DNA of 64,000 bases from Setomelanomma holmii (lineage: Eukaryota > Ascomycota > Dothideomycetes > Pleosporales > Phaeosphaeriaceae), in the NCBI GenBank assembly GCA_010015745.1, contig ML978222.1, positions 124,001-188,000 on the forward strand, in the 5' to 3' direction. Under the pieces are notes generated by a model, which had not been told where the DNA came from, made no database searches, and worked only from the letters and a program-made list of their open reading frames with translations. Shown here piece by piece: positions 22,956-34,346 of the stretch; position 1 is the stretch's first letter; every line of letters begins with the position of its first letter. The position numbers and the translations under genes are program-made.

Positions 22956-24171
22956 TTTGGTTGGCTAATTGGGTGTTATATTGCTCGATATGGTAAGATG
23001 CAGTGGGTTGAGACAACAGGGTTCTCAGCGACAGGACAAGTACTTATATAGCTGTGCCCAGAGGCCGCAGTAGCTCGCTCTCGTCCATTCCTTACCCAAA
23101 GCGCTGGGGCCTTCCGGAGCGTAAGCCCGGCAGCGTATCAGTGTTGTTACTATGGACCCCTCTCGCTGTTATTTGTCAATGGCGGAGTGATTCCACACCA
23201 CGGTACAGATACATTAGGCATGACGTCCTTTCGCTGGAGCTTCTCCGAGAACATTGCGAGCTTTGGGAACCAGCCTTGCGCAAACACTTCCGGAATCCAC
23301 GCATCGCACGTGTTGGCTCGCAACATTTCCAACGAGTCACCATAGTCTTCTTGCCGCGCAGCACTCAAGAAGGTATGCTTGCGCGCGTGAAGTCCAGCTT
23401 GCCGACTGTGTAATCATCTGTCATGGCAAGAGCTGGGAGCTTGGGCCAGACTTCGGAGGGGAAGCATGAGTGACGTGAGCGGGGCAATCGAGCCCTCGCA
23501 GTCGCAGATCCAATGGTTGCGACGAGCTTGAGCGCAGCATGACGCGAGCCTTTAGACGGCAATTCCAAATCGCCAGATTGGGAGGAAAGATCGTAGCTAA
23601 ACATGCGATGAGAGTAAAGTGATCAGCGCATTTGAGCTTGAACCAATCGTCCTGCATTGTCGATCAGCTCAGAGGTACCTTCGAGGCTGAAGGCAGTACC
23701 ATATAGGTAGAGTGCTTTCACGCGCAAACGAGGCTGAACCGCGGGTTGGTCGTGCCACGTCGCGGGAGCATGGCGCAGATGTCGAATTTTCACGTAGGGC
23801 CTGACAACTGGTCTGACACGACAATCGAAATGAGCTGCGAGCGATGAAGGTTCATGATTGAGGGAGTAAAGACATGTTGGTCCGACAGGAGCGGTCCCGC
23901 AGAGTGAGGAAAGAGCGCGTTGGATTGGTTCATCAACCACCAGGTTGGCAGATACGAGGGTGTTGTGGTAGCAGGTGTCTGCTTGTGCAATGAATGACAG
24001 CGGCCATGTTTGCACAGCTGGAAAAATGTTATTATTGCGTTCTTGCACTAGGATTGGGGATGTTGCGCTTTTGTATAAGCAGATGAGTTACTAATCCCCT
24101 TGCATCACTCCCGCATGAGATCAGTAAACACAAGGCGCAAATTTCAGTCGCAGCTTTTCAGGCGTCACATC
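22956..24171. other. Intergenic; possible decayed gene on the minus strand
   Basis: Between 23150 and 24048 several minus-strand frames have protein-like composition (for example QEDYGDSLEMLRANTCDAW near 23340), but no single frame, start or domain can be connected. It may be a decayed gene or chance. No other feature is seen. Confidence 0.3.
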
Positions 24172-25976
24172 TCAATCGACCTCGAGAAGCTCATATCGTC
24201 CTCCATGCTTGTCTAGCGCATCTTCGACCCGTTCCATGACCGCGAGCACTTTCTCCTCCTCAAGCCTCCGCCCAACGACCTGCACCGCAACGGGCAGACC
24301 GGTCATTTTCTCGGCATCGTAGTGCTTATACGCGCCTTGCGCAACACCATTGAGTTTCTTGAAGCTGAAATCCGATGGCAGCGCGTCTTTCACGGGATCG
24401 ACGTGTGTCACGGGGATGATGCCGGCTGAGTAGTCGAGCTATGAGTCGGTCAGTACTTATGCACTTGGAATAGAGTGAGTAAGACTTACAAGGTTGAACA
24501 AGAACGTGTACCCACAACTGCTAACAGCATCGTACATGCCACCATGAGGCACGGCAGGCGTCGCATTTGGCGGTGTGATCATGACATCCATCTTCGCAGT
24601 CTCAGACCACCATGTGAAGAAATTCTGTTTGTAAGCTTCGCGCTGGCCAGCGAGTTGCCAGTACTCATACGCGGACTTTGGACTCCAGTTGCGAATCAGG
24701 CCAGCCCAGATTTCGTCGCCTTTGACGTAGCGAACGTAGAGGTAGTGGATGTACTTGATGAAACGAGGAAGTCGCATGTACCGCATCATTTGCGCAGCTC
24801 CACGGTCGTTCCACTCGCCAGTGCGAAAGTGCGACATGAAGGTGCTGCCACCATCGCTCAACAACAAATGCGAGGCTAGTTGCAGGGCTTTGTATGGCGA
24901 TGGGGGCTCGACGTCAAAGACCTCGTGGCCCTCCGCTACTAGAGCTTTTGCGACCTCATCGAGCGCACGTGCGCATGCCGGCGATGGGTCGACTACACGA
25001 TCGGTGCGCATCACACCTATGCGTAGCTTCTTCTTCTCCTTGTACTCCTCTTCAATCTCTTCCCGCCATGCGAGAGGATGGCATGTGTAATCGTACTTCC
25101 ATGGCTTCATCTGGATGAAGCTGCGGGTGAAATATGTCAAGTCATTCAAAGTTCGTGCCATGGGGCTGAACACACTCGGAATGGCTTCTTGTCCTGACAT
25201 ACTCGTGTTCATGCCCACCTTCGGCCAGCGCCCAGTGGAGCATCGTATTGAATAGCAGCCAGAGAAATGTGCCGGAGCGCGGACTGAGCCCGCAACATCT
25301 GAACCAATGCCGATGCGGCTTCCACCAAATGCAAGCAGGGCGGACTCTCCTCCCGTCGAACCACCAGGCGAGTATTTGTCGTTGTGGGGATTTTTGCACT
25401 GACCCCAGACATCGTTGGTAGACTCGAAGGACAGGAGTGTGGTAGGGAGGTTGGTCTTGACGAAGGGTACTGCGCCCGCGTCCTTCAAGATCTTAACCAT
25501 AGCCCCATCCTCTTTGTATGGCTTGCCCACGTTTCTTGAGTAACCGACCGAGATATCGAAGCCCTTGACTTGTATTGAGTCCTTCAGCGAGACTGGTATG
25601 CCTGCTAGTGGTCCTTTCAGGTTGATCTCCTTCTCCGCCCACTCTTCAGCTTCTGGGAACAGGATCTCCGTGACACAATTCGTCTTCTCTTGTGCCTTTA
25701 TCGCGACCTTTCCGTATGCGCGTAGGATATCGACTGGGCTTGTGATATTCTTTTGTACACCGTGGACAAGCTCTTGGATGGGCTTGCCCAGGATCGTGCG
25801 CTCTGTGGAAGATAATGGGTAGCGGTACGTTGTGGGAAGATTTGCGATCTTATTCACTCTCTCTGATTGCTTGCGCTGGCTATCACACGGTCAGCGGTGA
25901 GCTTCAGTGGGGTGAGGAGCTCTATCGAGTATACTCACCAATCGGCCTTGTGCTGTCGGTACTCTAGAAGACCCAT
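24172..25976 (-). CDS. Amidase-signature hydrolase (fungal acetamidase-like)
   Basis: Three exons read leftward: 25976-25939, 25879-24490 and 24438-24172; introns 58 and 51 nt; 564 residues. The tiny first exon (MGLLEYRQHKAD) is supported by a strong GTGAGT donor and keeps the frame. The amidase signature is clear: SLKDS (Lys 112), GGSTGGESALLAFGGSRIG (cis-Ser 187) and GSDVAGSVR (nucleophile Ser 211), a complete Ser-cisSer-Lys triad. The C-terminal GLPVAVQVVGRRLEEEKVL is typical of fungal acetamidases and fatty-acid-amide-hydrolase relatives, which hydrolyse small or lipid amides. No signal peptide is visible, so it is probably cytosolic. No related catabolic gene lies alongside. Confidence 0.93.
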
Positions 25977-27315
25977 GATGACTACGGCGGAAAGAAAACG
26001 CGAGGAAAGGGCGAAGCACAAATCCAAGATTTGGACCTCGGAAGGTCACTGCTTCTACTTATCGGCAGCATGTCGTTGTGAATATGCGCGCATATTGCCG
26101 GCTGGTAGACTGCGGAACGAGTGCGGAGGTGACGTTCGGCTGGACCTTCCGCTTCGGAGCTGAACGCGTCCAGGAGTGGGGAGCTCTACCCTCTCCAACA
26201 TTAACTTGTCTGTCAAGGCGTGCCCTGCGTCTGCCTGCCACCAAAGTACAACGTGGTCCCGTTGAAAGATAGTCGACCCTAGACGGTATAGACCGACCCT
26301 TCTCACAACGTTGTCATCCAGTGATGTCGCAAAAATCCTGAGCTTCAACAACGAAGACGCTCCTCTGATAAATCGCTGTCGCGACCTACGCACGAGTGAA
26401 GCACAAAGGGTAGACACCAATCATACACGTTAACGCGTCGGATCGGCATCCAGAGGGACCACCTTGCTGGCCTGGCATTGACGTGTGCTCTGCAGCTGTC
26501 CTGTCATCGACCATCGTGTTACTTCAGCAACGCCATCACCACATCACCGAACGACGACTGCCAGCTGTGTTTCATGCTCCCGCGCATCTGATTGAGCCTC
26601 AACGCATTCTAAGCATAGCTCCCGCGCGCGATGCTGGTCGGCAAGGCGGATGTGGGACCGGGGAAGGAGAGGAAGAGCCGCTACATCGCCTCACGGCCAC
26701 TCGATCTACGGCGCAGACTGTGGCTCGAGATCCTCCAGGCACCGCTTGGAACTCTCGTACCTGAATGGCTTTCCCCAGAACTGACGTTCATTAGGATAGG
26801 GTCTTGTCATCCTGTAGCCGCCGCTATGCGTCAGTGCGGCTCTCGGACATTTTCTGAAGCACCGCCGATCTCGCCTCTCATTGGCCCCTTCAGCGACTAC
26901 TCGAAATGCGATGAAACTGATGAGGTCCAGACAACCGACACGCAAGAATAGCAACGACGACAGCTATGCCATTTTGCGACAAGTTGTTGAACGTGCATCT
27001 TGATGTCGAGATGTATAAGATGCGTCACAGCCAGCAGCAGTGACAGTCATCAAACACATCATCAACCACCTCACAACCACTCCACTTCGCGAGTTTCCTT
27101 TCGTCTGTTTCCTGTTTCCTTGTTTCCTTGTTTCCTTATCTGGGTCTCATTCACTTGACACTTGTCAACTCCAACGCATTCACTTCATCTGCTGTGCAGA
27201 ACGCCATCCATTCCCTGCGACTTAAAAGTACTCCGTCTGCTCAGCGCGACATCCGATCCTTCACGACAGTCCTTCAAACCCCCTTCCTAGCCATCAACCC
27301 GTTCACTTAGCAAAC
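25977..27315. other. Intergenic; leader of the membrane-protein gene at the right end
   Basis: The last 250 bases are CT-rich and contain repeated gtttcctt units at about 27104-27138, probably promoter or 5' leader of the following gene. A 106-codon frame at 26631-26951 has no recognisable features. Nothing else is seen. Confidence 0.45.
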
Positions 27316-28006
27316 ATGCCTGTCCCAAGCTACGGAGCCATGCCTTTGAGCAAGATGTTTCTGGCAGTCCGCGTCCTCCAGGCCATCTGCATGATCATCG
27401 TCATCGGCATCACATCCAACTTTGTCCAGATGATCGTCACCACTGGCGTGGAGCCACCCAAAGAATTCGTCGGTACACTCTGTGTGGTATGTCGACATGA
27501 TGCACACCATCTCACCTCATTGCTAACATGGTTCAGACTTGCATTGCCACTCTTTACATCATGGTCAGTGTTGGCTACTACTGGTCCTACGCGAACCTCG
27601 GCCTGCTCGTCATGACTGGCGTTGACTCTCTCCTCCTGATCGCCTTTATTGTGTGCGCAGTTACCCTCGGCAAGCCAGTGTCGTTCCTCAACTGCTATGT
27701 CATCGGCAAGTCGTCCAGCGAGGTCGACGCACAGTATGCCTACGCCTTTGTCACTGCTGCTGCTCAAAATCTCAACAAGTCGAACTCCAGCCTGGCTCAC
27801 TGGGCTGGCGTCACTCGCGCCAACTGCTTCCAGGCTAAGACTGTGTGGGGCATGGCTATCGCTCTCTGGTATGTGCACTCATCCTCTCACCATACGACCC
27901 ATTGCTAACGTCTCGCAGCATCCTGTTCACCGTCTCTTGCGCTCTTCTGCCAACTCTCTGGTACAAGAACAAGAAGCCTGCCCCTAAGACCGTCGAGGAG
28001 GCGTGA
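27316..28006 (+). CDS. Four-helix membrane protein (MARVEL-like)
   Basis: Exons 27316-27486, 27537-27868 and 27919-28006; both introns are 50 nt; 196 residues. Four hydrophobic segments are visible: AVRVLQAICMIIVIGITSNF, CIATLYIMVSVGYYW, LGLLVMTGVDSLLLIAFIVC and, across the last intron, MAIALCILFTVSCALLPTLW. A 50-residue extracellular or lumenal loop lies between helices 3 and 4, and a short Lys-rich cytoplasmic tail ends the protein. This layout matches fungal MARVEL-type proteins of the plasma membrane or vesicles. No catalytic motif is present. The CT-rich 5' leader and compact introns suggest good expression. Confidence 0.85.
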
Positions 28007-28662
28007 TGATATCGCCATGACTCAGACCGTACACCAAGGAATGACAAGCCAAAGGCGATCTCTGCCAGCTTTTGACCTTTTCCTATCTTACAAAAGTCAT
28101 AAAAAACTGCATCGCGTTGGAGTTTGGAGTTTCTTTTCTCTCATCTTCTGTTCTTCAAGACATTGAATGTCTCTAATCCTAATGGATATTTATAAAGGGC
28201 ATGTCCCGCTAAAATACACATCTTATATCTCAACCCTCAAGACTGCTCATCGTCTTATGTTCTTCACGCTCATTCCGTCATCGCGTTCAATCCTCTGTTC
28301 TTCCAAGTGCCTTCCAGTGACAATGTCCTGAGCGGCTCAAGCTCTTCGCATGCGTTGCCCCTTCTAATTCCTTCCACGAATGCTCTAATATGGTGCTCCA
28401 GTCAATGTCCATTGTCCTCTTCGCACGTTGCCTTTCACGGTCAAGACGCAATCATCGAGAAAACATCATAAAGTCATGTTTCAGGAAGCTACCCCAACAT
28501 ACTCACATAACATCGCATCTATTCAAGCCAACTTCTTCTCGTATTGAGACTAGCACTAGCCCGCCTACATCTCGGTACTTCTGGACAGTATCACCGCTGT
28601 TGATAACACCCTTCAACAAGTCATCGCCTTACTAAGACCACTTCTTCCCCACTAACCCTAAA
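28007..28662. other. Intergenic, nothing recognised
   Basis: AT-richer 3' flank of the membrane-protein gene followed by the upstream region of the first Cys-rich gene. No gene or repeat seen. Confidence 0.45.
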
Positions 28663-29481
28663 ATGTGTTGTGGCTACTACACATGCTGCGCCAATTACAA
28701 CGACGCCAACATCAACTGCAGCAACCCCATTGTCGGCGTTGGCGTCAAATTGACCTACAAAGAAACATGCGATCGAGCCAACACTGCCCCAGATCACCAG
28801 TGGCAAGGTCCGCCTTCCGACAAATGTGCCAACTTTGGCCATTGCGGTAAGGACCTCTACCGACCGGAAGTTGACCGCGATACTCCCAAGCCGGCGAAGG
28901 GTATCAAGAAGTGTGGTAACTGTCTTCGCAATGAGTATGGACCCGCAAGAGCGCATATCGAGCTTCACCAGGGAGCTATTGAGAAGAGTAGCAAGGAGCA
29001 GGATGATAGGAGGCAGAAGAAGATCAAGTTGAGGTGGGAGACAGCGCGAGGGACGAGTGGCGCGGCTCCTGGTGGGCATCCGGTACAGGAAAGATTGCCG
29101 TCGTTGGCGAGTTTGGATTTCCGGACTCAGAACCTAGCTTTATCAGTAGCACCGATGCACTTAGCTTCTATAAGAGCGCCGGTGCCAGTGCAACCATTGC
29201 CTGCAATACATTCAACGCCTCCAACACGCTCAACACCTCCAACACGCTCAACACCTCCAACACGCTCAACACCACCCGCCAGAACAATAGCAGGACCAAG
29301 TCAAGACTCTACAGCAGCAGGTAAGACACAGGGAGGTCGCGACAATACTGCTGCTTCACGACGATCACCTCCCAAAGACTGGAAGTTGGGGCCTTTGCAG
29401 AAATTGGCGTTTGAGGGCCTCGCGCGTTTGCCAACGAAAAGGCCGCAGTATATTGGCTCGGGGAGGGTGTCACCGGGCTGA
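28663..29481 (+). CDS. Cys-rich protein of a local tandem family (member 1)
   Basis: A single frame of 272 residues starts MCCGYYTCCANYNDANINC. It has a Cys-rich N-terminal part containing GHCGKDLY and KGIKKCGNCL, a basic helical middle (SSKEQDDRRQKKIKLRW), then a Pro/Thr-rich stretch with hexapeptide repeats STPPTR, and a basic tail. The N-terminal 100 residues align with the next gene (MCxxxYYTC, GHCG, CxxC), so the two are paralogues. No signal peptide is present; the CxxC pairs suggest metal binding inside the cell. The function is unknown. A fairly long antisense frame overlaps the 5' part but lacks any such pattern. Confidence 0.6.
   Translation: MCCGYYTCCANYNDANINCSNPIVGVGVKLTYKETCDRANTAPDHQWQGPPSDKCANFGHCGKDLYRPEVDRDTPKPAKGIKKCGNCLRNEYGPARAHIELHQGAIEKSSKEQDDRRQKKIKLRWETARGTSGAAPGGHPVQERLPSLASLDFRTQNLALSVAPMHLASIRAPVPVQPLPAIHSTPPTRSTPPTRSTPPTRSTPPARTIAGPSQDSTAAGKTQGGRDNTAASRRSPPKDWKLGPLQKLAFEGLARLPTKRPQYIGSGRVSPG
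29212..29280 (+). repeat. 18-bp coding tandem repeat (STPPTR)
   Basis: Three full copies of the unit TCAACACCTCCAACACGC plus a partial fourth, nearly identical, inside member 1 of the Cys-rich family. The near-identity at DNA level points to recent slippage, so copy number may vary between isolates. Confidence 0.85.
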
Positions 29482-29949
29482 AGGAGATGGTTGCGGAGTT
29501 GCTCGAGAGTTGAGGGAATGAGATTGTTGGTTGATAAATATGATCCCGGGCCTGGGCCATCGTGAAATCAAATACAGCGGTGATACAGGTTATCACATAG
29601 CAAACTCACTTGACTATTCACACGAAGATTCACCCTTTGATGAAGTGGGGTCATCCGCAGATTTTTGTGTTTGCGCACACACACACACATTCCCATGGAT
29701 GTCAATGTCATTTCAAATTTGCAATGCTCACCTTTAGAGCCCGTGACATACAATACTATGTTTTGACGTTCTATAACTACGCGTCATCAAAGTGGCCTTT
29801 CTCAGCTCTTCCTAAAACCTTTTTTCAGCTCCTAGCAATACTTATAACTCAACCACGTCATCAACATCGTAAATAGGAGCACTCCCGGAGAGTCACAACC
29901 ACAATCCTCGCTACCTTACCGGCTCACAATACGAAGCACCCACCACACC
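29482..29949. other. Intergenic, short CA run
   Basis: It contains a short (CA)n run near 29675. No gene seen. It includes the promoter of the next Cys-rich gene. Confidence 0.45.
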
Positions 29950-30251
29950 ATGTGCACCCTCTCCTACTACACATGTCGCAACTTCGGAGCCCGAAACCCG
30001 AAACACATCTGCCTCAATGCCATCGCCGAACCCCACCTCAAGGAGACATCAACATGCCCCTCGCAAGCTGAAGCGAAACCAAGGTGGGGTCATTGTGGCA
30101 GGAAGCGTAAAGGCGAGTACTCCCAGGCCTAGGCTGCGATATCTAGGACGCGAAACTAACTTTGGTAGCCATGCGGGGAGATATGGCGATCAAGAGCAAG
30201 GAGTTGTGTAAAGCTTGCAGGAAAGTGAAGAGGCCGTGTAGTGGTTGGTAG
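29950..30251 (+). CDS. Cys-rich small protein (member 2)
   Basis: Exons 29950-30106 and 30169-30251 encode 79 residues. The intron (62 nt, GTAAAG to CTAACTTTGGTAG) is needed to keep the conserved ending in frame. The protein reads MCTLSYYTCRNFGARNPK, then WGHCGRK, then SKELCKACRKVKRPCSGW. It shares MCxxxYYTC, GHCG and the CxxC pair with the preceding gene but lacks its long Pro-rich tail. Without splicing the frame ends at a TAG at 30130-30132. No family is known to me; the CxxC pairs suggest a small zinc-binding protein. Confidence 0.65.
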
Positions 30252-30732
30252 CAAGACTTCTTTGGATTGTAATGCATTTATTGATGCATCTACACTACAC
30301 GTAATACTATGTCCGCATCTCATTCGGTGGGCTGTTGCTGTTCGTTGATAGTGCTGTGGGCAACTAGATCGCTTCAATATCACCGTGATGGGGTGGGTAT
30401 CTTCTCGTGCTGTACTGGAATGAGGGTTTGAGTACTCTCACGTACGCACAGTCACATCACTAGGATCGAAGAGCCACCATTGACACAACGACCTCTTCAA
30501 CGTAGTCGTAGTATATGACCACGACGTGGCGGCTCATTCTGGTTATATCCTGCCAGTAACCTCGTTCACCAATATTCTCCTCGTACCTACTTTCACCTTT
30601 TCAACCAACGAGTGCTCCTGGAGAGTACCAAAAAGTATTCAGCAAATCACCGCCTTCGAAAAGCTACAACTAAGTTCTATCGGCCAACGATACTATTCCA
30701 TCAAGATCACCAAGCCTCCCTTTATCAGTACC
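30252..30732. other. Intergenic, nothing recognised
   Basis: Upstream region of member 3. The frame of member 3 is open further upstream, but without the Cys pattern and with no better start. Confidence 0.45.
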
Positions 30733-31233
30733 ATGTGTCAAGGCAAATTAAACATCTGCGCTATGCCGCGTTGTTCAAACAGCGTGCCAGGGGGCCTTTT
30801 CGACGTGCAGATATGCCTCCATGGTCTTATCATTGGCCGGTGCCCCGAGTGCCAGACTACAATCATCCAGCGAATGAAGACGGCGGGTCTGATTTGCACG
30901 ATATGTCAGAGCGCGACGAAGGGCGAAGATGCCGACAAGATGAAGGAGAAAGCGAAGGAGGAGAGGGATAAGAGGAAGGCAGAGAAATTCTTGAAGGAGA
31001 AGGGGATCATGAAGAACAGGTTGATCAATAATCTGCTGCGTCCTGCATTACCGAGGCGGAGACATGGCATGGCATCAACGGGCGGTACTGCGATAGGTCG
31101 GACTATGGGGGTGCCACAAGCGAAGACGGTGCACATGAAGCGGGTACAAACTACAAGCAAGCCAGTGACGAAAGCCATGCCGATTAAGGCCACGACAATG
31201 GTTAGGCAAGCCAGTAGAGAAGATGTCGACTAA
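30733..31233 (+). CDS. Cys-rich protein (member 3, divergent)
   Basis: From the ATG at 30733 the frame gives 166 residues: MCQGKLNICAMPRCSN, ICLHGLIIGRCPECQTT, GLICTICQSATKG, then a strongly charged helix (KMKEKAKEERDKRKAEKFL) and a basic tail. Three CxxC-like pairs and the MCxxxxxxC start resemble members 1 and 2, and the gene lies in the same orientation 0.5 kb downstream. Homology is weaker than between the first two. A start at this ATG is chosen because the Cys-rich domain begins there. Function is unknown; the charged tail could bind nucleic acid. Confidence 0.55.
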   Translation: MCQGKLNICAMPRCSNSVPGGLFDVQICLHGLIIGRCPECQTTIIQRMKTAGLICTICQSATKGEDADKMKEKAKEERDKRKAEKFLKEKGIMKNRLINNLLRPALPRRRHGMASTGGTAIGRTMGVPQAKTVHMKRVQTTSKPVTKAMPIKATTMVRQASREDVD

Positions 31234-32441
31234 GTCATCTGGTATATTTGGCGTGAATAGAGGATAGGTTATTGGAGAGAAGGAAGGAAGGAACAGTCTC
31301 AAGAGGCGGGCATGACGAGTGTTTTGGTACAAAGGGCAGCCATGCAATGGCCGTCATCGATTCTTTGCATGAACCGTACGAAACCGTGCATTCAACCATA
31401 GGATCAGAATAGGAGTGATGGGTTTGAGCTCTTGAATGATTCGCGTTTGTTGAAAAGTATCCTTTCACCATTTCGAAGACAGGAATGGTCGAAATGTGAT
31501 GCTGAGTTATGGAGTGGTTGTAGCAATGCGGGCTTGAAAGAAGTGCACAACCAAATGCACATGCCACACGAGCTACGTCGATCGGGACAAGGAAAATTGA
31601 ACGCTACATTGCACTTGCACTTCACGCACCTACATGTCCGACAACGGCTGCAGCCTCATCAATGGACCATGCAGTCGGGTAAAGCAGGTCAAGTCGTCAG
31701 CAAGGCGCCCGAAACAATCCAATAGAAAACTCTGCCAGCCCACCCGTCCACACAGATCGTGACATCTCCGCCTTGGGAGCGGTCCGCAGGAGGTTGGCAT
31801 CGTGTATCGGCGTCAAGCGAACGGGTGGAGGTAGGAAAAGAAAAACCTTTCATGCACAAGCCCCTGCAGCCGCATCGCGAAAGTGTCCAAGCTCCTTCCG
31901 CGGCTGACTCGCGCATCGATTGGCTGAAGCTCAGCAGTTTGTCACCACCACCAAAATAACGGCTTCATCAGAGCGTGAAGCGCGAAGAAAGGTGGAAATA
32001 AGATGATGTGAGGACGGCCGAGAGTATGCGGACTGGTTTTCACTTGAATCACCCAAAGCGTGGTATAGTGCGTAATAGCAGTGTCGGCTGCCTGCAACTC
32101 GATCACGCGCGTACCCAGGACATCGGATCTCAACGCCCCCAGCACCCTCTCGGCATGCAGCCAGGCATCCCCGCTTCTCACCATTCGACCTTGTATATAG
32201 GACTCTTCCTCATCGTACACTGCCTCCATCGCTGTCATCTTTCCCTCCGGTGCCTCCCAGAGCTATCATTGCTGTCCTGGTGACCAATTGATAGCAATCG
32301 GACCTAGCGCCGACGTCATTCCCCGCCTAAATTTGCTGAGCACCGCGAGATAGCGAGATCACGGTCGCGCGTGCAAGACATCGTTACCTTTGCCTGCGCT
32401 TTTAGACAAAGTGTGCTTGCTGTAGAGGAAGTCAGGCCATC
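31234..32441. other. Intergenic; Cys-dense antisense stretch
   Basis: Between about 31404 and 31660 a minus-strand frame encodes dense cysteines (CRTCRCVKCKCNVAF, then CGMCIWLCT) following a possible acceptor, without a connectable start. It may be a fourth, decayed family member. The right part is the promoter of the transporter gene. Confidence 0.35.
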
Positions 32442-34346
32442 ATGTCGTTGTCGCAGCGCCTCACGGCGGTGGAGGAGATCGAGCCGTGGAGCAGAGCGTC
32501 GAGTCCAACGCCCAGCCATCGCAAGATGAGCTTCAACCCCGTTGGCACATGGACTGAAGCAACCGGCGAGGAACCGACCATTGGCGCGTACGAGGTGCCG
32601 AGGTGGAGACGAATGCGTACGTACAACCATCTTCTTCTTTCAAGAGTCGCAGCTAATTGCTTGCAGTCCAGGTCTTCCTCGCCGTTATCTACTGCCTCTT
32701 TGCCGCCGGCGTCGTCTTCGGATACGCCGCGATAAAGCCCGTCTTGATTGAAGAGGGCGTGTATCGCGACCGATGCACAAAGCAGGAGCTCGAGGATGAA
32801 GTCAATGTGTGCTACGAGCAAGAGATTCGGTGGGTGCGCCACAGTCGTGGTTGGGAGGAGCTTTAGCTGACGCTTATCGCAGGCTGAACCTCATGTTCAC
32901 AATCGCCGCTGTCTCCACGAACGTCGTTGCCCTACCCGTTGGAACAATTCTCGATCGATTCGGTCCAAGAGTCTGCGGGATAATTGGTGCTATATCTATC
33001 ACCATTGGATCAGTGCTGTTCGCATTTGCTTCTGAGCTCCCCGTCGATGGTTATATCCCAGGATACTTCTTCATGGCGTTGGGTGGACCATTCATCTTTA
33101 TCTCATCTTTCCAGCTCAGCAACACTTTCCCGCAATACTCTGGACTTATTCTGGCTCTTTTGACCGGAGCTTTCGACACATCTAGCGCGATCTTCTTGAT
33201 CTACCGATTGATCTACCAGGGCACGGATGGCGGATTCGCGCTCAAAAAGTTCTTCCTTGTCTATCTTATCGTTCCAGTGTTCATTCTAGCGGTTCAGATT
33301 CTGTTCATGCCCGCAGTTTCATACAAGACAGTTGGCGAGCTTGTCACGCAGGTCGAGGAAGAGTCGGTGGTTCACGATTCCGATGACGAGATTGAAGACC
33401 AAGCAGCTGTCAAGCGCATCCAGGACGCTCGACGCGCGCATCGCGACAGCATCGTCAGCGAGATTACGGAACTCCTTGGCACTCAGGACGGCCAGAAGCA
33501 AGCCAAGGAGGAAGAGAAGAAGAAAGCCAAATCTGGTGTCTGGGGTGCCCTACACGGCCGCACCGCCACACAGCAGATGAAGACGCCATGGTTCATTCTC
33601 ATCATGCTGTTCACTGTCTTGCAGATGACGAGGATCAACTACTTCGTTGCGACGATTCGATCACAGTACACTTACCTCTTTCACGACCTCAGCAAAGCTG
33701 TCGAGATCAACAACTTCTTCGATGTCGCTCTTCCTGTCGGCGGCGTAATTTCCGTACCCTTCATCGGACTCCTACTCGACAACACAAGCACCACATTCAC
33801 GCTCTCCGTCCTCGTCGCCGTTGCCACAACAATCGGCATTTTGGGTGTCATCCCCGAAACGTGGGCTGCCTACCTCGGCGTGATCCTGTTCGTTCTCTAC
33901 AGACCACTATACTACACCGCCGTTTCGCAAGTTCCATCCATCTTTGACTCCTGATGTCCGAGCTAACGCATAACAGTGACTACTCCGCCAAAGTCTTCGG
34001 CTTCGCCACCTTCGGCAAAGTCTACGGCCTCATCATCTGTCTCGCCGGCCTGCTCAACTTCTCGCAAACCGCACTCGACGCCGCAACACACAAGACGTTC
34101 CACAACAACCCCATTCCAGTCAACATGATTCTGCTCGGTCTCGCATTACTGGTGGGTATTGCGCTTGTGGCATTTGTGTGGCGCCGCAGTCATAAGATCC
34201 TAAGAGAGAGTATTGAGGAAGAGGCGGAGGAGGCGAGGGAGGTGCTTATGCCTGGTGCGAACGGGAATGGCGGAAGTAGTTATGGGGCAATTAATGGGAG
34301 TGGGCCGGCGAGTCCGACGCAGGAGAACCGCGGGAGAAGAATGTGA
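32442..34346 (+). CDS. FMP42: MFS transporter of the FMP42/SLC43-like family
   Basis: Four exons: 32442-32616, 32667-32829, 32883-33926 and 33977-34346, encoding 583 residues. About 12 hydrophobic segments are visible, with the MFS signature GTILDRFGPRVCG after helix 2 and a long charged central loop (VHDSDDEIEDQAAVKRIQDA) between the two halves. The first extracellular loop holds conserved cysteines (DRCTKQEL, NVCYEQE). The closest families are yeast FMP42 and animal SLC43 amino-acid carriers; the substrate in fungi is not established. The last intron begins GCAAGT rather than GT and ends CATAACAG, a GC-AG intron; without it the frame stops at 33952-33954. Confidence 0.93.

Noticed and set aside
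23150..24048. Several adjacent minus-strand frames that look protein-like
   Set aside because: No shared frame, start, domain or convincing introns; too weak to call a gene.
26631..26951. A 106-codon plus-strand frame
   Set aside because: No recognisable features and no neighbouring splice signals.
28621..29079. A 152-codon minus-strand frame opposite the first Cys-rich gene
   Set aside because: No Cys pattern or paralogue; the plus-strand frame is matched by the next gene.
29665..29692. (CA)n run considered as a microsatellite feature
   Set aside because: Only about seven units; too short to be notable.
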